DNA of 64,000 nucleotides from Pyrrhosoma nymphula. Taxonomy: Eukaryota > Arthropoda > Insecta > Odonata > Coenagrionidae. Shown piece after piece: positions 57,271-64,000 of the stretch (position 1 is the first letter of the stretch; each line of letters starts with the position of its first letter). The stretch is taken from contig OY754329.1 in NCBI GenBank assembly GCA_963573305.1, positions 17,265,200 to 17,329,199 of the forward strand. Reading direction: 5' to 3'. The notes under the pieces were generated by a model. It was not told the origin of the DNA, did no database searches, and saw only the letters and a program-made list of their open reading frames with translations. The position numbers were made by a program, and so were the translations under genes.

Positions 57271-57858
57271 CAGTGGTTTCAATCGCAAATTTAGCGGGAC
57301 ATATGTGATTTTTGTTACTTATGGTCGCCCTAAATGTAGTTATATCGTCAACTGATTGGTTTATCAAGATTGATAGCTTTGACAAGGATTATATAATTTA
57401 TAACGATGTTGCACAGCTGTAAAGCTGTGCGTCGAGATTGCCGACCCTCCACTCAGATCCAAACGGTGTCTGACCTGCTAGTGCTAACAAGTTCCTGCAA
57501 GAAAGTTAAAAAGAAAGGAACTATAAATTCTAACAGAATATTTTATCTAACGGTATGTGTCAATGTTTAGAGTGATATTTGTTTAAATACAAACTCTTTT
57601 AAGAACAGTATTTTAAGTTTTTTGCAGAACTTAAAAAATGTTATAAATTTCTCCAAACTTTTACTGAATGTAGTTTTATATGTAATTTTAAAGTAAAATG
57701 GATTTTTCTCTTAAAAATCAACATATATAAAGCTTTTTCCACAGTAATGTTGTGTCTATTTCTATGACTTGGCCGTACCTAATGCTTACACTACAAGAGC
57801 TATTAGTTTAAAAGGAAAAAATAATGTTGTCCCGCTAGATTCGCTATTGGAATCACTG
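57271..57858. mobile_element. Inverted-repeat miniature element, 588 bp
   Basis: Left CAGTGGTTTCAATCGCAAAT continuing TTAGCGGGACA (57271-57301); the right end at 57829-57858 is its inverse with a few mismatches. Both preserve the inner AGCGGGACA block. No coding frame; superfamily not determined, flanks TA and TG. Confidence 0.7.
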
Positions 57859-57859
57859 T

Positions 57860-58435
57860 GCGTTGGTGCGTTACTTGATACGGAAAGGCCAATGATGCGG
57901 GCGGAAAGATGAAGATCTACGGCGAAGGGTCGTCAAGGAATGTTTGATGAGGAATTGCAGTATTAATGATGGAAGTAAGCTTTTAATGATACTGGACTTT
58001 TTTTGAGATAAAACCAATGAAATTCAAGAAAAGTCAATCGTAATTCTTCTTCAAGTGGTAAATCGTAAGTAGAAAAGCAAATCCAAGGTGTGAAGCGGTC
58101 TGACTATTTGTATTCAGCCGTTTAAAATGACTTTACTGCTTTCACACTCATTTCCATCGCTAAACAAGCTCCCTATGACGCTACCGTGAATAAAAATTTT
58201 CAGTGAAGCGATTGAAGCGCTTATTATGCTCGATCTGTGGGCCCTCATCGATGGGACGTAGAAGCTCTGCAGTGTGTGAAACGGAGAAATATTTCGCGCA
58301 TCAGTGCGATTGCTGCTTGAAACACAACTCATATTTTCTCTCTCTCTCCAGTATTAAATCCTTAAACTCATTCTTCCCTTCGTACCTTTTAGAATGCCTA
58401 TTCCTCTCCTCCCTTGGCCACACTATATTCTCCCC
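57860..58435. other. No gene recognised
   Basis: Short frames only; pyrimidine-rich 58330-58440. Confidence 0.4.
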
Positions 58436-58443
58436 TTCTATCA

Positions 58444-58728
58444 CAAGGAGGTTAAAATGAAATGGAGTAGGCATGACCGTGAACGCTCATGGGCGAAAGA
58501 GAAGCAAGAATAGGGGTGCTTGGGTAGGGTTTTGTGCCGTGTAGGTGTTGCCAAACCAGTCAAAAAACATCGCCTTGCCTGTGGTTTTTAACTTAGATTT
58601 GACGATAATCGAACGCGACCGCAGGACACGTAAGCCAGAGGAAGGTCTAAACTGTACCCGCTGCAATGGCGGAATTGGCTTCAAGAATCAAGTGGTATGT
58701 CGCCTCCATTTCTTTTCTAACCTCCTTG
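58444..58728 (+). mobile_element. Family Y hAT-type miniature element, copy 4
   Basis: 285 bp, ends CAAGGAGGTTA and TAACCTCCTTG, perfect 8 bp duplication TTCTATCA (58436-58443 and 58729-58736). The cleanest copy for defining the family termini. Confidence 0.93.
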
Positions 58729-58739
58729 TTCTATCACCC

Positions 58740-60150
58740 TCTGCAGTTCATGTTTACGCCATTCACCCAATGTTGTTGCCCTCTTTGTATTAACCCCTCA
58801 TCCTCCTTTCCTCCCATGCCGTATCAAGCTCGCGAAAGCAAACCACCGGCCTGCGCAGTGCGCACATCTCCTGAACGAATCAAGGGGCCTTATTCAGTAA
58901 AGACTCGACGAGGTCGAACCTCGGAAAATCACGTCACTTCCCCTGACAAATCTCCACTTTTGAATGGCCTTATTTGAAATTTTAATGGCTGTGACGTCAA
59001 AATTTCGTCACTTTCGGGGCTCGGAAATTCCGAGAACATACAAAATAGCCCCGAAAGGACAAGTTTTAAATCCTTTAAAAGCGCCTTGCCTCTACGACTG
59101 TGTAAGAACAACTACTGGATTCCATCTTTTCGTTTCTATTTTGTTTAAAAAATGCTGTTCTTATGGAAGAAATCTCTTAGGTCTCAGAAATCAAAAGCAA
59201 GGTACAAAATATGCAAATTGGTCGAAGAAAATATTTTTTTTAATGTTTAAACACTTTTTCCAGCCGTAGAAACCAACTGCACCGCCATTTCCATTGAACA
59301 AACGCATTTAGAATTCAATTATTGCGGAAATTTAATAATGACGCGGAAAATAACTTGGGAAGGTCCTTAAACTTACTACCATTTAACTTCTCGGGAGAAT
59401 TAGCCTCATGCGAACTATTTTTCGCGAAAATGTCAATTGAGTTAGACAGAAAAATACTACATCCTCCTCTGTTTCACCCATTCTCGCTTTTTAAACCATG
59501 TAATTTCATGTTCAATTCGTGACAAAAATGGCGTGGAAAAGTATGGTTTTTTTGCTGACGTAAACATTTTTACGATAGGGTGATTATATATGATAAAAAC
59601 ACTCGTAACTTAAATTGATAAAAAGAGGCTCTACAATCATGGCTTGTAAATAGTGAATTTAATTGTTATTTTTATCGTAAATTAGTTAGTTTGTTGATTG
59701 TCATTGTGTAAGGTTGACGTGGTTGCTGCAATGCGATAGATAGAGACTCGCTGTTTCGAGACACCCCTGATATGGTATCAGGGGTGGGATCAAGGTTCAT
59801 TTTTTTGCGTTTTCGTTATCGTAATTTAATATTAAAATCACATTTGAAGAGCAATTCTCGGAGTAACTGCCCTAAAAACGCACCACTTCAATCACAACTA
59901 GAGATTTAAAGCATATTATAAAATTTGAAGAATGAATCACTTAACACTTTTTCGTTCTTATGAGAGACATTGAAATATAACGATAGCACGAGCACTCGCG
60001 TTTAGAAGTACCGTGATCACGTCCCAGAACTGAAAGAAAATACATACGAAGTGATATAAAAAAACATTATTTAGTCACTTAGGTGCATCATTGTTCACAT
60101 CAAACGAAGGACACGTTTTCCTATATGTAGCCAAATAGTGAATAAAATGA
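58740..60150. other. No gene recognised
   Basis: A perfect 9 bp hairpin CCCCTGATA/TATCAGGGG near 59763-59783. Short frames only. Confidence 0.4.
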
Positions 60151-60154
60151 CATC

Positions 60155-60715
60155 TTAAGGTGGTTTAAGCGAGATAGTTCCCTAGTCATAATGGAGACCA
60201 TATTCAAATTTTATTTTTTGATTTCAGCGTCTGTAAGAAGTACGAAATAAATATTGTAATATTAATGACGCAAGGATATAGTTATATATGATCAAAATTC
60301 GCAGTAATTAAATAAATAAAGCTACATAAGTCTCTAACTTGACTCATTTTTTCCCGCCGTACGGCTGAAAACCCTTCAAACCGGCAAGGTTTTTTGCAAT
60401 TCTGTAAAAATTACTGTGGTGAGTAACAGATTATTTTTTATAAATAGTTGAGAAAACATGCAATTTACAAACCGTTAGTTTTTTGACGAAATCTAGGTGC
60501 TAGAAGTTCCTAATTTTTTTAATATTCTCCCTCTGGAGCGCACATCCATTATCTATCCCATGTAAAACTGTTTATATTTTCAGGCAAATTGCTCGTAAAG
60601 TAGTCCGGCAACGGGTTGATATTTTGATATCATTGGTAAGATGAGAGTTTTTTATTTAAAATGAGGCCAAATTCATAAAATTCATAAAAGTGGTTTTTCT
60701 CTCAAACTACTTTAA
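60155..60715 (+). mobile_element. Family X element, copy 8
   Basis: TTAAGGTGGTTTAAGCGAGATAG at the left, CTCTCAAACTACTTTAA at the right; full-length, 561 bp. Confidence 0.88.
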
Positions 60716-60779
60716 TCTTATCATGGTGAAACCACTTATATACATTTTCCCAGATGATTCCTGACATCAATCCGCTCCT

Positions 60780-61480
60780 TTTCGTTAGCACTCTGCTGCC
60801 CTAACCCCGGAGTGAACTGCACGGGCCGACCATCTTTTCGTCGCCGTCCCCTCCGCCACCCGCCGCCGCTCCGCGCCCTCGGTTGCCCGGGGAAACGAAC
60901 GCGATTGCTTCCGAGACAGCAGACGCACAGCGACGGCGACCACGAGGAATTCGGTTGGAGTGAGGGTGCGAGGGTTTGGGGAGGGGGGAGGAGAGTGGGG
61001 GGAGGAGAGTGGGGGGAGGAGAGTGGGGGGAGGAGAGTGGGGGGAGGAGAGTGGGGGGAGGGGTGCTTGAAAGGGCCGAGAGAGAGAGAGGAGAGGGAGG
61101 GGAGGGAGGTGGGGTGTCGGCACGGTGAGCCAATGTACGCTGGGACGAGCGTGATTTCGTTTGCATATAAAGGAGTCCATTCATACGCGCAGGTAGGAAA
61201 CTGGAAATGGCCGAGGGCAGTTCACGCGCTCTCGGACTCCGCCTCTCTGCTCTTTAATGCGTCGGGATCGTCCGTTCCCCCCAACCGCCTCCCACCAACC
61301 GCCCGCCTCCCCACCCCCAATCTCCCTGTCCCCCCCCCCCCCAAGACGAAAGCAGTCTAGCGGAGCGCCCGTTGACGTGGTCATCGATAACTTGTCGTTG
61401 CGTGGAACCGGCCGCCCCGAAATGATTGCTACCGAATTCAACGCTGATAAACGATTCTTTACAACGCAAGGAAACTGCTG
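60780..61480 (+). promoter_or_regulatory. GC-rich island with G-rich minisatellite and TATA-like box
   Basis: CpG-rich 60790-60950; then ~6 copies of the 15 bp unit GGAGGAGAGTGGGGG (60978-61060); then GCATATAAAGGAG (TATA-like near 61164) 25-30 bp upstream of ATACGCGCAGGTAGG. A C-run at 61331-61344. A promoter role is possible but unsupported by a linked coding exon. Confidence 0.3.
60975..61065 (+). repeat. G-rich minisatellite, 15 bp unit
   Basis: Near-perfect tandem copies of GGAGGAGAGTGGGGG. All-purine except the single T; strong quadruplex or triplex potential. Confidence 0.9.
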
Positions 61481-61633
61481 ATGAAATGTACTTTTCGCAA
61501 AAAAGCTGAGCATATGAATATTTTTAATATTTGTCCCCATTAGCTTTTAATAGGCAGCGATCTTCTTGAGGATCTAACATTTATTCACAAGTATTCAAAT
61601 GTATTATTTTGGAAAACCATATTTATTATACAC

Positions 61634-62187
61634 TTAAGGTAGTTCGAGCGAAAACTCACTTCACTTGATGAATTTGGCCTCATTTCTTAGAAAAAACTAT
61701 AATATTTCCAGTGATATCAAAATATCAACCCCTTGCCAAACTACTTATCGAGCTATTTGCCTGTAGATATAAGCTGTTTTACATGGGATAGATTATGGCT
61801 GTGCGCTCCAGAGGGAGAATATTAATCAAATTAGGAACTTCTAGCACCTAGATTTCGTCAAAAAACTAACGGTGTGTAGATTGCATATTTTCTCTACTAT
61901 TTATAAAAAATAATCTATTACTCACCGAAGTAATTCTGACAGAATCGCAAAAAACAGCTGTTTTGAAGGGTTTTCAGCCTTACGGCGGGAAAAAACTAGT
62001 CAAGTTACAGACTTATATAGCTTTATTGATTTAATTACTGAGAATTTTGGTCATATATAACTATATATTTGCGCCATTTATATTACAATATTTATTTCAT
62101 ACTTCTTACAGACACTGAAATAAAAAAATAAAATTTTAATATAGTCTACATTATGACTAGGGAACTATCTCGCTCAAAGCACCTTAA
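61634..62187 (-). mobile_element. Family X element, copy 9
   Basis: TTAAGGTAGTTCGAGCGAAAAC at the left, CTCGCTCAAAGCACCTTAA at the right; full-length, opposite orientation to copy 8, enclosing the GC-rich island between them. Confidence 0.88.
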
Positions 62188-62189
62188 AT

Positions 62190-64000
62190 GAATGCACGTG
62201 TGCCAATTTGGAAAGACGACGGACGTCCTGGAACTTAAATACTTATAAATATTTTAGGACTCCCTTTTGCATAACTTAGCTCGTGTATTTGTTGGTGTTG
62301 TCTTAAACTAATCTTATTTGTCAACGAGGTTTGGAGAATTAGAGGCATAAAATATCAAATATTCGTTTGAACCTGCGTTGCCTTGTTACCTGTACAGATT
62401 TTTGAAGAAGATTCACCCTCAACCAATCCTAGTAGTCTACCCTCAAATTTACTGGGAGGCAAATTCAAGCTACTCCTCGGAAAAATATGTTAAAATCCGC
62501 CGACAGACCGCTTTGGAGAAATGAAGACTGTATGCGTTGAGGAACATGATTGCAGATGCCGCAAAAACATTTAAGGATTTTTGTGCGTAATGTGAAACAC
62601 TCTTTTATTTCATCGAGTCACACTTGAGTTAAAATTGATAGTTTCCTGGAAAATATTTACCGAAAAGTAATTAAAATCATCACGCATATAGTAGGTAACA
62701 CCCATATACATTACTGATTAATCTGACCAGGTCTTTCATTACTAACTTAGGGAAACTATTTTAGTTATTAATTTTGCTGCCTCCGAAAGAAGACGTCGAG
62801 GCTCTCTCTTGTGTAATTCATATGCATCTAGAATTTTGGAGGCTACCATGAACAAGGATAAGTTTTGTGCTGTTCAATCTTCGGATGGATGCAACCATAA
62901 AAACAGGTGCATTCTATTTCGAAAAATTACTTCCGCGATGACTGGTGTAGTTCGACTTCCCACCATTTTATTGTAACTTTTTCGACCTCATTAATATGCC
63001 AATTGTTTGTTTAATGTAAAAGAGCCTCTATTTTGTGCTAAAAACGGAACTCAAGCATTTAGTGCTGTCCTACCTATCAAATTGATTGCTGTATTAATTT
63101 GCCAATGCCCGCCAGCGTGATGTGGCCTTTCGATTTCAAATCATTCTATTTCGGTGATAGGAAGTTAAAAAACAAAATAGTTTCCATTAGTGAGTAAGGT
63201 ATATGGGTGTTGTAGTATAGTAGGACGTGGTACTAATTATTTTACGGTAAAATGTTTTCAGTAAACTATCAATTTTCATGAAAATATTATCATGTACATC
63301 TAGAAAGTTGTCAGTAATTACTTAACTTTTTGACTTATGTCAAAATATATCCGTTGTTTTTCTTCCTTGATTTGCGCGATTGTTTAATTTAGCGATTCAT
63401 TTATTTTTGCGTTGGAAGTTTCCAATTCTATTTTCTTCTCATACCGTGGTTGATATTGGAGTTTGAAAAAGATTAACCATCAACTTATCTTCTACATCTC
63501 CAGAAGTTTCCCTTCATCGGCGCCATACATCTATTTCCGTAAACCTTGCTTCGTCGTGCCAGTTAATATCTTTCATTCCAATATTGACGCAGCACATAAT
63601 GAACGTATAATGTCTGCAATGCCTTCTTAACTTAATGCAATGTTTTGCGAGAGTAAGATAAAGCATAAAATGCATCTTTCTTGAGTTCAAATGGGTAACG
63701 CCCTTGGGTTTAGTCTGCAGCATTTCTTTTTTTAGCATCGTTCTAATTTTGCGGAGAAAACGCCTTGGATTTAATTTCAACCTCTCACTCTAGGTGTTCC
63801 TCGTTTTACCCGGTATAAGATCGTTATAAGGACTTGGTTCAACTGACTAAAGTAGAATTATATTATAAAATGCGCATAAAGAATGTTTTGATCCGACGAG
63901 TCACTGTAATTCGTATAAGCGAATGAAGACATCAATTGAATCACAACTTGAGATGTCCCAACTGTTGAATTTATAAAAAAATATTTGATGGCGTTATTAG
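62190..64000. other. No gene recognised
   Basis: AT-rich, short frames only; the 88-codon minus-strand frame at 63514-63780 is basic but matches no family I know. Confidence 0.4.

Noticed and set aside
60785..61184. Proline-rich 127-131 codon minus-strand frames
   Set aside because: Generated by the 15 bp G-rich minisatellite read on the opposite strand.
1..64000. CRISPR arrays, bacterial operons, rRNA genes
   Set aside because: No regularly spaced direct repeats, no operon-like gene packing and no rRNA signatures; the repeats seen are transposons and microsatellites of a eukaryotic genome.

Overview
The window looks like a non-coding, transposon-rich stretch of an arthropod (probably insect) nuclear genome. 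It is AT-rich with GC-rich islands and has no operon-like gene packing. It carries decayed non-LTR retrotransposons of several arthropod-type clades, a Penelope-like retroelement (PLE) remnant, many short inverted-repeat DNA transposons with target-site duplications, microsatellites, and one cloverleaf tRNA-like sequence. I could not identify a complete host protein gene. The species is not identifiable from what I can see. Layout by region: 1-1.9 kb is the 3' part of a minus-strand LINE with a recognisable reverse transcriptase (RT). 1.9-4.6 kb is a ~170 bp tandem repeat split by a 2.1 kb Harbinger-like element with a TTA duplication. 5.9-7.3 kb holds the first two of nine copies of a ~0.57 kb TTAA-flanked element, called family X here. 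10.2-12.05 kb is the best host-gene candidate: a CpG-rich island with an initiator-like site and a possible first coding exon that encodes a signal-peptide-like segment and ends in a strong splice donor. 13.07-14.34 kb is a decayed PLE tail encoding the end of the endonuclease region, split by a 0.9 kb fold-back element. 19.9-21.3 kb is a decayed RTE-type LINE followed by a tRNA-like sequence. 26.56-27.1 kb is a GATA/GAGA microsatellite. 31.5-50.7 kb carries a series of palindromic repeats whose centres share a CUGANGAU-hairpin-GAAAC signature resembling hammerhead ribozymes of PLE terminal repeats. 32.0-33.1 kb is a LINE tail broken by two nested DNA elements. 33.2-37.7 kb has hAT-type miniature elements with 8 bp duplications, one nested in another. 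38.1-38.5 kb is a GC-rich stretch with clustered homeodomain-type sites. 45.0-48.7 kb contains a diverged ~0.65 kb duplication. 53.2-55.9 kb is a family X copy split by a LINE and abutted by a second, inverted X copy. 60.2-62.2 kb is another inverted pair of X copies around a GC-rich island. What ties the window together is its transposon layering: in several places insertion order can be read directly (PLE, then fold-back; hAT family Z, then hAT family Y; X, then LINE; LINE, then two DNA elements). The recurring palindromes with a hammerhead-like core are the most unusual signal; together with the PLE endonuclease remnant they suggest this genome has or had several PLE families.
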